Assembly (NCBI GenBank): GCA_036489885.1
Contig: DASXEW010000003.1
Span: 496,001-560,000 of the forward strand
DNA: 64,000 nt
Direction: 5' to 3'
Source of the DNA: Candidatus Baltobacteraceae bacterium
GTDB lineage: Bacteria; Vulcanimicrobiota; Vulcanimicrobiia; Vulcanimicrobiales; Vulcanimicrobiaceae
This document shows, piece after piece, positions 41,576-49,536 of this stretch. Each line of letters begins with the position of its first letter. Positions within the stretch are counted from its first letter, which is position 1. Under the pieces are notes generated by a model. It saw nothing but the letters and a program-made list of their open reading frames with translations, did no database searches and was not told the DNA's origin. The position numbers were made by a program, and so were the translations under genes.

Positions 41576-43174
41576 ATGCCTTTGGTCGTCGAATACGGCA
41601 CACGACGTACGCTCGTCGTGACCGCCGTGATGTTGGCTGCGCTCATGCAGCTGGCTGACACAACAATCGTCAACGTCGCACTGCCCACGATCGACGGCGC
41701 GCTCGGCGCGTCCGTCGATCAAGGCGCGTGGTTCATCACCGCCTACATCATTGCGAACGTCATCATCATTCCGCTCTCGCCGTGGTTTCAGACGATGCTC
41801 GGGCGCAAAAATTACTTTGCGATTTCGATCGTCGGGTTCACGGTGACGTCGGTTCTGTGCGGGCTCGCGAACGACACGTCCACCGAGATCGGCCTTCGAT
41901 TTTTGCAAGGCGCGTTCGGGGGCGGCTTGATGGTGCCGGCCCAACAAATCATTCGCGATACCTTCCCGCCCGCACAGCTGGCGACGAGTCAGTCGCTCTT
42001 CGCGCTCGCCGTCATTTTGGGACCGACCCTCGGCCCGACATTGGGCGGAATTCTCACCGACGACTTGACCTGGCGCTGGGTTTTCTTCATCAACGTCCCG
42101 CTCGGGATCGGTGCAACGATCCTAACGCTGCTTTTTATTCGCGATCCGGCTCCGCCCAAGCGCATGCCCTTCGATATACTCGGCGTGGGTTTGCTCGCGC
42201 TCGGACTCGGCGCGTTGCAATACGTCCTCGACGAGGGTGAACGCAACGGTTGGTTCGACGATTCGCGCATTTGCTTGGCAGCGATCATCGCCGTCGTTGC
42301 GCTTGTCGTCTTCGTCTTGTGGGAGCTCTTCGGCGCACGCGCGCCCGGCGTAGCGTTACGGACGTTCCGCCACCGCACGGTTTGGGCGCTTGCGATCATC
42401 TACTTTGCCGTCGCCGGCGGAATCTTCGCGCTGATCTTCATTCAGCCACAGTGGGCGCAGACGTCGCTCGGCTTTACCACGACCCTCGCAGGACTGCTGC
42501 TCATGGTGCGCGCGGGGACGCTGGTCGTGCTCTTTCCGCTCACGACGTGGGTGACGTCGCAAGCGAATTGGGACATGCGCTGGGTCGCGGCCGGCGGAAT
42601 CGCGCTGGCCGGGATTGCAACCTGGGTGCAAGCCAACGTTATGACGACGCACACGACGTTCGCAGCGCTGGTGCCGATGCAAATCGTCGGCGGCATCGGA
42701 TACGCGTTCATCTGGGTGCCGCTCAGCGTCGTACTCTTCCGAACCGTTCCGCAAGCTGAGATTCCGTCGGCGCTGGCGCTGACGCGGCTCGTGCAGCAGA
42801 TTGGTGCATCGGCCGGATCCGCATACGCCGCGACGTTGCTCGATCGCGGTTACGACAACGCGCTCAGCGGCCTCGCAGGTTCGGTGAACCTCGGGAACAG
42901 CGCCGTTGCCTCGTACGTCGCGCAACACGGTTCGCAAGCCATCGCGCAGCTGAGTCAGCTGGTCGCGAGCGAAGCCCAAAATCTTGCGGCGACCGACGCC
43001 ACGCGCGTCTTCGCGATCGCCACGATCTTTGCGGCAGGCCTGCCTTTCTTGCTCAAGCGTTATCGCGGCCAGACACCGGTCTCAGCATTGCCGCCGGCGC
43101 CGCTTCCCTCCCCGCCGGTACCCGTGCTCCGTGAAAAGGTATCTTCGAACGGGTCACGAGTTACTTCGGCATGA
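41576..43174 (+). CDS. DHA2-family MFS multidrug exporter (EmrB/QacA type)
   Basis: A 532-residue, 14-helix drug/proton antiporter. The first helix carries QLADTTIVNVALPTIDGALGAS, the motif D1 text of the family, and GLRFLQGAFGGGLMVPAQQII and GPTLGPTLGGILTDDLTWRWVFFINVPLG (motif C, antiporter) follow. Residues after 495 form a Pro-rich tail. No partner membrane-fusion or outer-membrane protein (EmrA, TolC) is encoded beside it. It is preceded by a small unknown gene and overlaps the next gene by four bases. Confidence 0.93.
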   Translation: MPLVVEYGTRRTLVVTAVMLAALMQLADTTIVNVALPTIDGALGASVDQGAWFITAYIIANVIIIPLSPWFQTMLGRKNYFAISIVGFTVTSVLCGLANDTSTEIGLRFLQGAFGGGLMVPAQQIIRDTFPPAQLATSQSLFALAVILGPTLGPTLGGILTDDLTWRWVFFINVPLGIGATILTLLFIRDPAPPKRMPFDILGVGLLALGLGALQYVLDEGERNGWFDDSRICLAAIIAVVALVVFVLWELFGARAPGVALRTFRHRTVWALAIIYFAVAGGIFALIFIQPQWAQTSLGFTTTLAGLLLMVRAGTLVVLFPLTTWVTSQANWDMRWVAAGGIALAGIATWVQANVMTTHTTFAALVPMQIVGGIGYAFIWVPLSVVLFRTVPQAEIPSALALTRLVQQIGASAGSAYAATLLDRGYDNALSGLAGSVNLGNSAVASYVAQHGSQAIAQLSQLVASEAQNLAATDATRVFAIATIFAAGLPFLLKRYRGQTPVSALPPAPLPSPPVPVLREKVSSNGSRVTSA

Positions 43175-43827
43175 GATATTGGCTGGTAGCACTTGCCTTG
43201 AGTTTATCGATGGGATCGGTGGCATTTGCCAACGAGCATCCGGGATTTCAGAAACCGATCTATTCCGGAACGATGACCGCACGTGAGAAAGCGTTTGTCG
43301 CATCGTCGCAAACCGATTTGATGTCGCGCTTTGCGACGGCGCAGGAAGCCCAAGCTGCCGGGTACGTGCGATATACCGGGGTCGACGACACCGGTGCGAT
43401 CAGCTACGCAAATAAGGATTGGCAATCGGCCGACGCGCAGCATCCCAGTCAACTTTGGTATGACAAGCACGGAAAGTTGATGGGCGCGGATTTCTCTCGC
43501 TTGAAGACGTCGAAAGTACGTCCGAACATTTGGGGAATCAATCCCGGCCGCTGGTGGGAATTCGACCGCCACATGCACTACGTGACGCACAATCCGCGTA
43601 CCGGGAAGACAGTCTACGATCTCTACGTCGCCGACGACGATTTTATCAATGCGGGCGGCAGCCTCGCGAATCCGCGCGCGGCAACGCTGGTGCGCATGCA
43701 CCAGGTCAAGCGCGCAAGTGACGTCGTGACGATCTTCAACTTCCCGTCCGTGTGGGATCTCATGGTCTGGGTACGGCCGAATCCCAAAGGCGCATTCTCG
43801 TACACAAACCCGGCCGTAAAACCGTAA
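43171..43827 (+). CDS. Secreted hypothetical protein
   Basis: A 218-residue exported protein with signal peptide MRYWLVALALSLSMGSVAFA. The mature part has a conserved look (QPxLWYDKHGKLMGADFSRLKT, WWEFDRHMHYVTHNPRTGKTVYDLYVADDDF, VVTIFNFPSVWDLMVWVRPNPKGAF), rich in aromatic residues, but I do not recognise the family. It overlaps the pump gene's stop (ATGA), so it belongs to the same operon, perhaps as a periplasmic partner, which is inference. Confidence 0.7.
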   Translation: MRYWLVALALSLSMGSVAFANEHPGFQKPIYSGTMTAREKAFVASSQTDLMSRFATAQEAQAAGYVRYTGVDDTGAISYANKDWQSADAQHPSQLWYDKHGKLMGADFSRLKTSKVRPNIWGINPGRWWEFDRHMHYVTHNPRTGKTVYDLYVADDDFINAGGSLANPRAATLVRMHQVKRASDVVTIFNFPSVWDLMVWVRPNPKGAFSYTNPAVKP

Positions 43828-43839
43828 GCGCCTGAGGCC

Positions 43840-44811
43840 GTGAAACGGGCTACCGTTATCGCTTCGCTCGCCGCGATCTTCGCGACGCGAGCGAAGTCGT
43901 TCGCGCAAGTCAGCTGGTCGATGGCCACCGACTATCCACGCGATTCGATGTCGGGCGCGGGCATCGTCGCGTTTACGGAAGAGCTTGCGCGTGCGAGCCG
44001 CAACGAGTTAACGGTTTCGCCGGCCTTCGACGGCAGCGGTGTCAAAGCGTCACAGGCGATTGCCGCGATCGGCGCTGGCAGCTTGCAAGCCGGCGATGTG
44101 TTCGGCGGCGTCGTGGGCGCAACCGATCCGATTTTCTTGCTCTCGTCGCTGCCGTTCTTGACGACGTCGACGGCCGATGCGCGGCGACTCTACGAGATCG
44201 CGCGCCCTACGTATGAGGCGACGTTCACGCGACTCGGTCATCGGTTGCTCTACGTCAGCCCGTGGCCGCCGTCGGGGATTTGGGCAAAGATTCCGGTCCG
44301 CGAACCGAGCGACGTCGCGCAGCTGCACATCCGCACCTACGACGCGACCAGCACCACTGTTATGAACGCGCTCGGTGCGCACGCGCAATCGCTAACGTTC
44401 GGCGAAGCCATGCCGCTGCTCAAAAGTGGCGCGATCGATGCCGTGCTTTCGTCCGGCGACGGCGGCGCGGGCCGGAAGCTCTGGGAATACTTCCCGGTCT
44501 ACACCAAGCTTGAGTACGCGTTCCCGCTCAGCTTTGCGACGATGAACAAAGGGCTCTACGACGCGCTCGAACCCAACCTGCGAGCCGCCGTCGATGGGGC
44601 CGCCTCACACACGCAGATGCGGCAGTGGACGGCGATCGAAACGCGACTTGCGCGCAACGAAGAAACGATGCGCGCCAACAACGTCACGATCGTCGGCGAC
44701 GTTTCACCGGCGCTGCGCAAACGCGCAGCCGTTGCTGCCGCCGACGCGATCACCGCCTGGAAAGCCCAGGTCGGTGCGCCGGGTCGCGCGATACTCGACC
44801 GCTTTAGCTAG
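43840..44811 (+). CDS. TRAP transporter solute-binding protein (DctP family)
   Basis: A 323-residue periplasmic binding protein with a signal peptide (VIASLAAIFATRAKSFAQ) and the DctP pattern: LSSLPFLTTSTADARRLYEIARPTYEATF, IWAKIPVREPSDVAQLHIRTYDATSTTVMNALGAHAQSLTFGEAMPLLKSGAIDAVLSSGDGGAGRKLWEYF. The Arg before the ligand site is in HIRTYD. TRAP binding proteins carry organic acids to a DctQ/DctM permease, but no such genes are beside it. It may work with a distant permease. The GTG start is used, and the end overlaps the basic-protein gene by four bases. Confidence 0.85.
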   Translation: MKRATVIASLAAIFATRAKSFAQVSWSMATDYPRDSMSGAGIVAFTEELARASRNELTVSPAFDGSGVKASQAIAAIGAGSLQAGDVFGGVVGATDPIFLLSSLPFLTTSTADARRLYEIARPTYEATFTRLGHRLLYVSPWPPSGIWAKIPVREPSDVAQLHIRTYDATSTTVMNALGAHAQSLTFGEAMPLLKSGAIDAVLSSGDGGAGRKLWEYFPVYTKLEYAFPLSFATMNKGLYDALEPNLRAAVDGAASHTQMRQWTAIETRLARNEETMRANNVTIVGDVSPALRKRAAVAAADAITAWKAQVGAPGRAILDRFS

Positions 44812-45029
44812 CGCTTACGCTTTTTCGCGGCTGACTTCTTCAATTTTCGGGGATTGTCGAGCGCGACTTCGAGAGCGGCAGCGCCGGCTTCGACCATTGC
44901 GCTGACCTCTTTCGCCGCGCGGCTGACTTTGCGAACGGTTCGCGTTGTTTTCTTTGCAGACCCGAGTGCGCGCTTTAATGTTGGTTTTGCGCGCTTTGCG
45001 GCTTTCCTTGACTTCTTCTTAACTGCCAT
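44808..45029 (-). CDS. Small lysine-rich histone H1-like protein
   Basis: A 73-residue very basic protein: MAVKKKSRKAAKRAKPTLKRALGSAKKTTRTVRKVSRAAKEV at the start and KSAAKKRKR at the end, with a hydrophobic helix-like middle (VSAMVEAGAAALEVALDN). It resembles small nucleoid or histone H1-like proteins, which bind DNA by charge, but no defined family is certain. It is transcribed convergently to dctP with a four-base overlap. Confidence 0.6.
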   Translation of the reverse strand: MAVKKKSRKAAKRAKPTLKRALGSAKKTTRTVRKVSRAAKEVSAMVEAGAAALEVALDNPRKLKKSAAKKRKR

Positions 45030-45115
45030 TTCATGGACACTATGCCCGGATCGTGTTTGGTTATAGCCTTACCTGGACAACTATTTTGGAGCCGTTTTCA
45101 AATGGAGTTAGCTTT

Positions 45116-45373
45116 ATGAGCATTCTCGCATGGCTAATCGTCGGGCTTATCGCCGGCATTTTGGCAAGATGGGTCGTTCCGGGTGAGGGACCCGGCGGGA
45201 TTATCGGCGACATCATCATCGGAATCATCGGCGCGTTCATCGGCGGATGGATCTTCAACTTGTTCGGTCACGCCGGCGTGACCGGCTTCAACCTCTACAG
45301 CGTGCTCGTCGCATTCGTCGGCGGAATCGTTCTGTTGTACATTCTGCGCCTCTTTACACGACGGACCGTATAG
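45116..45373 (+). CDS. GlsB/YeaQ/YmgE-family stress membrane protein
   Basis: An 85-residue membrane protein with three Gly-rich hydrophobic helices: ILAWLIVGLIAGILARWVVPG, GGIIGDIIIGIIGAFIGGWIF and VLVAFVGGIVLLYILRLF. This is the transglycosylase-associated (GlsB/YeaQ) family, tied to general stress. The ATG at 45116 follows GGAG, and the open frame upstream has no family text. It precedes a relic of an adenylate cyclase on the other strand. Confidence 0.92.
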   Translation: MSILAWLIVGLIAGILARWVVPGEGPGGIIGDIIIGIIGAFIGGWIFNLFGHAGVTGFNLYSVLVAFVGGIVLLYILRLFTRRTV

Positions 45374-45375
45374 AG

Positions 45376-45519
45376 TTACTTCGTCTCCATGTGCTCGACG
45401 CCGTCCCATGAGACGGCCTCGTGTCCAACAGCCATGATCGCGCACCTATCTCGGAAATAGACCGCGGGTTTATCGGCCGCGTTTTGCCCAATCGGGGTGA
45501 AAAGTCGAAGTGCTTCCGT
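45376..45519 (-). pseudogene. C-terminal relic of a class III adenylate cyclase
   Basis: On the minus strand 47 codons between a TAA (45520-45522) and the stop TAA (45376-45378) encode TEALRLF, a middle with YFRDRCAIMA, and an end WDGVEHMETK. The same stretch in the cyclase at 37612-39720 is TEAYRYF, YYRDRCAILA and WDGVEHMDSK. The match covers the C-terminal tail only; the rest of the gene is absent. It is a leftover of a second, related cyclase, possibly one that was deleted or moved. The 265-base gap 45374-45638 contains nothing else recognisable. Confidence 0.7.
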
Positions 45520-45638
45520 TTAGGCCCGCTGGCGGGCAAGGAATGTCGAAACACAGGCTGCCGCGTCTTCGTACCAACGACATGATCGATGCACGCCCGG
45601 TGCGTGCCGCCTAAATTCGTCTGGAAGGAGCGCTGCTC

Positions 45639-46019
45639 ATGACCCTGCCGCAAGCGATCAGGAGCGCCTTCGCGCGCTGGCTCATGTTCAGCGGACGCGC
45701 CGGCGGCACCGAATACTGGTGGTTCGTGCTCTTTGGGACGATCGTGTTCGGCCTCGCAAGCCTCCTCGATCATGCGTTGTTTGAACGCGATGCGCTCTTC
45801 TGGGCCATCTCGCTCGTGTTCCTGATGCCATACCTCGCCGTCGCGGTCCGTCGCTTGCACGACACCAACCGCAGCGGCTGGTGGCTGCTACTGATCTTTG
45901 TCCCGCTAGTCGGCAACATCGTTCTGTTGATCTGGTTTTGTACGCCCAGCTCGTCGGGGCCCAACCGGTTCGGCCCGATGCCGGGTGCGATCTTGGATGG
46001 AGTCGTGGCGGCCCGCTGA
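45639..46019 (+). CDS. DUF805 membrane protein
   Basis: A 126-residue membrane protein matching DUF805: SAFARWLMFSGRAGGTEYWWFVLFGTIV at the start and AVAVRRLHDTNRSGWWLLLIFVPLVGNIVLLIWFCTPSSSGPNRFGP, with the conserved RRLHDTNRSGWW, at the end. Four helices are likely. A GGAAGGAG-type Shine-Dalgarno lies before the ATG. The function of the family is unknown. It is monocistronic. After it, 46020-46230 holds no recognised gene. Confidence 0.92.
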   Translation: MTLPQAIRSAFARWLMFSGRAGGTEYWWFVLFGTIVFGLASLLDHALFERDALFWAISLVFLMPYLAVAVRRLHDTNRSGWWLLLIFVPLVGNIVLLIWFCTPSSSGPNRFGPMPGAILDGVVAAR

Positions 46020-46230
46020 CGGTTGAACCGATTGTCGTGCTGACGGCTCTGGCGGGCATTATCGTTCCGTCGAACTGGCGCATCACCGCGACCGCGTTAA
46101 ACGATTGCTCAATAACGCTTGGGGCTCCGGACCAGAATTTGCAATCCCTATGAGCGTAGCCCGGATTTAGCAATCGCCTACAAGGCATCCCATAATTCGG
46201 TCTTGGTACCTTCGCGAGAGTGAACTGACC

Positions 46231-47112
46231 CTACCGGTTCTTTTTTCGGAGATCAATCAACGTCCGCATACCCTCTGCTCCGGCCAGGCTCAGTGCGGCT
46301 TCGATCGTTGCGACTCGCTTGGCAGTCTTCGGAAAAGCACTCGTCAGCATGACGATCGGATATGCGTCCTCCGTGCAGCGAGGATAAGAAAGAAGCCTAT
46401 TGTCGATCGGCTGCGCGTCTCTTAGCGCGAGCGTCGGAAAGTCGAAGAAATCGAGGTTGCGCTGCGCTTTGTATTCTGTGACGTCAGCGACCAAAGCGAA
46501 CGTGTCCGCCGCCAAAGGGCCAGTCATGAGATAATAGAGCGCGACACCCACCTCGACTGGCCCGCGAATCGCCAGCGGGTTCAGCATCCCGAGCCAATTG
46601 GTGCGCATGAAGCGCATGAGTTCAGCGACCCTCGTCAGCGGCTGGTCGGCCAGCCCAGGAACGCCATGAAAGACGCGCCACCCGAACACGTCTTCGGCGG
46701 AGAAGCGTGGCCGCGCCTCGGTTCGCAATGTCATCTCGGAGTTTGCGCTCCCGAGAAAAGACAAGACGAGGTAGCCCACCAACTCCCCTGACTCCGCGGA
46801 CGCGGCCAGAATGTGAACGTCATCGCTCCCACCGGGGCACCACCATTCGCACTCGACGCCGTGCTGACCGACCAACGCCGAATCGACCTCGCCGTACATC
46901 AGCCGGTTCGCCAGCCGGTAACGCCGGATGGTTGCCAACTGGGTCTGGTCGAGATGCCCTTGCCGCAGCGCAACTACGACGATCCCCGCGCGGCGCCGCA
47001 CGTACAAAGCCTCCGGGTGGGGAGCCGCGAAAAGCTCCGGTAGACGATCGCTCTTCGCCTTCGCTATCAGGGCGTCGACGAACATCTCATCCCGGTCGAG
47101 AGGCGCTCGCAC
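46231..47112 (-). CDS. Hypothetical protein, possible GNAT-like fold
   Basis: A 293-residue soluble protein of unknown family. The N-terminal half (TIRRYRLANRLMYGEVDSALVGQHGVECEWWCPGGSDDVHILAASAESGELVGYLVLSFLGSAN) has the order of helix, then strand pairs with a hydrophobic GYLVLSF strand, as in GNAT or autoinducer-synthase-type acyltransferases. No acetyl-CoA loop (Q/RxxGxG/A) is seen. It starts at GTG 47112, sharing a base with the stop of the next gene upstream (TAGTG), so the pair is co-translated. It lies in an unknown-gene stretch next to a tRNA gene. Confidence 0.6.
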   Translation of the reverse strand: MRAPLDRDEMFVDALIAKAKSDRLPELFAAPHPEALYVRRRAGIVVVALRQGHLDQTQLATIRRYRLANRLMYGEVDSALVGQHGVECEWWCPGGSDDVHILAASAESGELVGYLVLSFLGSANSEMTLRTEARPRFSAEDVFGWRVFHGVPGLADQPLTRVAELMRFMRTNWLGMLNPLAIRGPVEVGVALYYLMTGPLAADTFALVADVTEYKAQRNLDFFDFPTLALRDAQPIDNRLLSYPRCTEDAYPIVMLTSAFPKTAKRVATIEAALSLAGAEGMRTLIDLRKKNR

Positions 47113-47480
47113 TAATGGTGGTGCGTTTTGGAACCGCCCTTTGTCGGATGCCAGTCCATGACGAGTTCCGAGATGTGAGCTGCGACTCTTTCCGGATGGT
47201 GCCCGGTGAGCTCTTCGTATTGCTTATCGAACCACTTCTCGAAGTCGTCGTCTTCGTCGTGCCCCTTCAAGGTGGTATGGATATCGTCGGACTCTGCGTA
47301 AACGACGAACAGCTCGACAGGCCATTGCTGGTGGAATACCTGAAATCGTTTATAGCCGCGAGCCAACATCCGCCGCTTGAAGTGGCCGGACTCGTCATGC
47401 AGTAGTGCTTCAACGAACTTCCGCGCATCGGCGCCGTTCTTGCCGCTCGCGACGGGCAAGGCAAAAGCGATCGAAGACAT
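47112..47480 (-). CDS. Hypothetical small protein, possible dimeric alpha/beta barrel
   Basis: A 122-residue soluble protein. The run SSIAFALPVASGKNGADARKFVEALLHDESGHFKRRMLARGYKRFQVFHQQWPVELFVVYAESDDI has the strand, helix, strand, strand pattern of ferredoxin-like dimeric barrel proteins, and the C-terminus ends in a His-rich tail (KTHHH). It is not recognised. It is coupled to the following unknown gene by a one-base overlap. Confidence 0.6.
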   Translation of the reverse strand: MSSIAFALPVASGKNGADARKFVEALLHDESGHFKRRMLARGYKRFQVFHQQWPVELFVVYAESDDIHTTLKGHDEDDDFEKWFDKQYEELTGHHPERVAAHISELVMDWHPTKGGSKTHHH

Positions 47481-47571
47481 GCGTTAACACCCTCTCCACA
47501 AAAACGGTGAAGGCATTAGGCTCCACCCGCATATTTAAGATTCTAGCAAGCGGAGCGGTTGCTGTCTATCC

Positions 47572-48174
47572 TCAAAAAAAACCAGATGGACCAATGAAAC
47601 AGGCGCTTGCCGTAACGCTCGGCCGGGAGACCGTGGTGCTTCTAAACGACGCTATTGCTGAGCGAGTCGAGCGCACGTTCCATGCGGGCGAGGCGCTGGT
47701 CTCCGCTGGGCACGCCCCGGCGGGAGGTGCAAGTGCGGCTTCAGCAAGCTCTTGCATACCTTTAATAGAGAATCGGCGCGTACTAAAGTGATCGGTTAAA
47801 ACAATCCTAGCCCCATTGAAATCCGCGACGCGGTCCTTTCCGGCGTCACGCCATTTAGCGTCCTCGAAAATCCGCTCGAAGACTCGCCGGCTCGCCTTCC
47901 CGTAGCAGACGATCAGTTTTCGATCGTTCTTACTCAAGACGTCGTGAATTAAGCGAATTCTTTCCGGAAGCATTTGCGCTTCGTACTCATCTCGCGTATC
48001 AAATCGTCCAAATTGCTTGTCGGCATTTGTGAAGGACTCGTCGCTTTGCGATCGATGTCCCCATTGCGTCGGATCCGCACCGACGCCAACAGCCGACCTA
48101 GGCGCTGTCCCGGAATTTTTTCCGGTGCTCGCCTGTCCCAAATTTTCGACGTCGAAAATCAAAATATGGGTCAC
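47572..48174 (-). CDS. Hypothetical protein, weakly like a uracil-DNA-glycosylase-type fold
   Basis: About 200 residues from GTG 48174 (the frame runs on into the tRNA gene, which is not coding; an ATG at 47973 is another option). The best-ordered part is RIRLIHDVLSKNDRKLIVCYGKASRRVFERIF...ARIVLTDHFSTRRFSIKGMQELAEAAL. The layout of a CYG strand and a later HFS-like loop recalls the C-terminal half of uracil-DNA-glycosylase-fold proteins, but this is weak. The C-terminal 50 residues (RSTRSAIASFRSTTVSRPS) look noncoding, which suggests a decayed 3' end. Confidence 0.4.
   Translation of the reverse strand: MTHILIFDVENLGQASTGKNSGTAPRSAVGVGADPTQWGHRSQSDESFTNADKQFGRFDTRDEYEAQMLPERIRLIHDVLSKNDRKLIVCYGKASRRVFERIFEDAKWRDAGKDRVADFNGARIVLTDHFSTRRFSIKGMQELAEAALAPPAGACPAETSASPAWNVRSTRSAIASFRSTTVSRPSVTASACFIGPSGFF
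48142..48159. repeat. 18-bp perfect palindrome
   Basis: ATTTTCGAC and GTCGAAAAT form a perfect, spacer-free 18-bp palindrome about 40 bases downstream of the tRNA-Leu 3' end, inside the 5' part of the unknown ORF. No T-tract follows on the tRNA strand, so it does not read as a normal terminator. It could be a regulator site. Confidence 0.4.
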
Positions 48175-48192
48175 AGCGAACGCTTGGACGTT

Positions 48193-48279
48193 TGGTGCCC
48201 AGAAAGGGACTCGAACCCCCACGACCTCGCGGCCACAGGTACCTGAAACCTGCGCGTCTACCAATTCCGCCATCTGGGC
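48193..48279 (-). tRNA. tRNA-Leu (CAG anticodon)
   Basis: The minus strand folds as a class II tRNA: acceptor arm GCCCAGA / TCTGGGC, D-arm with GGTAGACGC, anticodon stem CAGGT / ACCTG with loop TTCAGGT (anticodon CAG, reads CUG), a long variable arm, T-arm GGTTCGAGTCC and discriminator A. CCA at complement 48193-48195 is encoded. The spurious peptide starting MAELVDAQVSGT that reads through it is the usual mistranslation of tRNA-Leu. Confidence 0.96.
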
Positions 48280-48322
48280 ACGGACAGCCGCCCGTAGTTA
48301 GCCGGGCTTAACCCGTCCGCCT

Positions 48323-49504
48323 TTAGCCCAGTGAGGCTCGCTCGCGCAGCTCGGCCGCCGCAAACGCGCGGCGTGCAAGCACTGCGGGAAAAACACCGAT
48401 TGCTGCCAGCACGGCGATCAGCCACCATGCTGACGAGAGTCCGTACGCATCCGCAAATGCGCCGAATGCGAGCGGCCCGGCTGCGCCCGCGAAAAAAACG
48501 GCCGTCAGTCCGATCCCGATTGCGCTGCCCGCAAGGCGCGCGCCGCCGATCTCCGCCATTGCGGCCGCAAAGAGTCCGTTCCAACCCGCTCCGGTGAACC
48601 CATAGAGCAGCGCACTCGCGAACAGCACGAGCGTCGCGCCCGGTGCCGTGATCGCCAAACCTGCGGCTGCAAAAACCAGCAGGCCGCACGAAAGCGCGAT
48701 CGGCATGACGCGATCACCGCCGAAGATGACGTCGCTCGCGCGTCCCCACACGAGCCGCCCCATCATCGACGCTGCTTGCGCAACGATAAAGACACCGGCG
48801 GCAAGCGTGATCGACACGTGCGCGCGATTTACTGCGGTGAGCGCCAGAAATCCGACCATGGTCTGCTGCGCGATTGCGAGCAGCGCGCACGTCGTCGCAA
48901 GACACAACATGCGCGGATCGAGCACGATCGAACGAATACCGCCAAAAACTTGATGGAAGCGCGGTGCCGGAAACGCATCTTCCGATGCGTCGTGATAGAG
49001 CGTCGCCGCACCGGCCGTTAGCACGAGCGCTAAAATTGCGCCGCCGAAAAGGGCGGCGCGATAGTTCCAGTGCGTTGCAAGCAGCGGCAGCATGACTCCA
49101 CCGACCATCGCACCGATCGGTACGCCCATCTGACGAATGCTCATTGCGAAACCGCGATCGCGGGTGAACCAGGTGAGGATTGCGCGTCCACCCGCGGGCG
49201 TCATCGCGCCGTACGTCAAGCCCATGATGAACAGCCATGCGATCATTGCGCCGTACGTGGACATCAGCGCCGCCATCGTGAGCGTGAGGAATATGCCGAC
49301 GCCCGCGAAGATCGTCATGGTGCGCTCGCCGAAGCGATCGACCGCCATGCCGCCGAGCGCAACCGTGAACGCCGAGCCGAGCATGATCAGCGTGAAGGAT
49401 GCGCCAAGCGCTGCTTTGTTGATGCGGAAGTATTCAACGATGAACGGCGCGAGCGAACCGTAACCTTGCTGCACGACGGCGCCGCCGATTTGGGCGGCCG
49501 TCAT
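48323..49504 (-). CDS. MFS transporter
   Basis: A 12-helix transporter of about 393-405 residues with GGMAVDRFGERTM in loop 2-3 and WFTRDRGFAMSIRQMGVPIGAMVGGVMLP around helices 4-5; the latter is typical of oxalate/formate or monocarboxylate-type MFS. The ATG at 49504 begins within helix 1. A longer form (to 49540) would start at ATA overlapping the upstream TAG and supply the N-terminal EHSGRYRALAI, with the positive charge expected before helix 1. Either start puts it directly behind the methylisocitrate lyase-like gene, so it may import its substrate. Confidence 0.87.
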   Translation of the reverse strand: MTAAQIGGAVVQQGYGSLAPFIVEYFRINKAALGASFTLIMLGSAFTVALGGMAVDRFGERTMTIFAGVGIFLTLTMAALMSTYGAMIAWLFIMGLTYGAMTPAGGRAILTWFTRDRGFAMSIRQMGVPIGAMVGGVMLPLLATHWNYRAALFGGAILALVLTAGAATLYHDASEDAFPAPRFHQVFGGIRSIVLDPRMLCLATTCALLAIAQQTMVGFLALTAVNRAHVSITLAAGVFIVAQAASMMGRLVWGRASDVIFGGDRVMPIALSCGLLVFAAAGLAITAPGATLVLFASALLYGFTGAGWNGLFAAAMAEIGGARLAGSAIGIGLTAVFFAGAAGPLAFGAFADAYGLSSAWWLIAVLAAIGVFPAVLARRAFAAAELRERASLG

Positions 49505-49536
49505 GATGGCCAGTGCGCGGTAACGTCCGGAGTGTT

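Noticed and set aside
48130-48175. tRNA-Leu terminator at the 18-bp palindrome
   Set aside because: No T-tract follows the hairpin on the tRNA strand.
48175-48273. N-terminal extension MAELVDAQVSGT of the unknown ORF
   Set aside because: It is translated tRNA-Leu sequence; the true coding start must be downstream of the tRNA.
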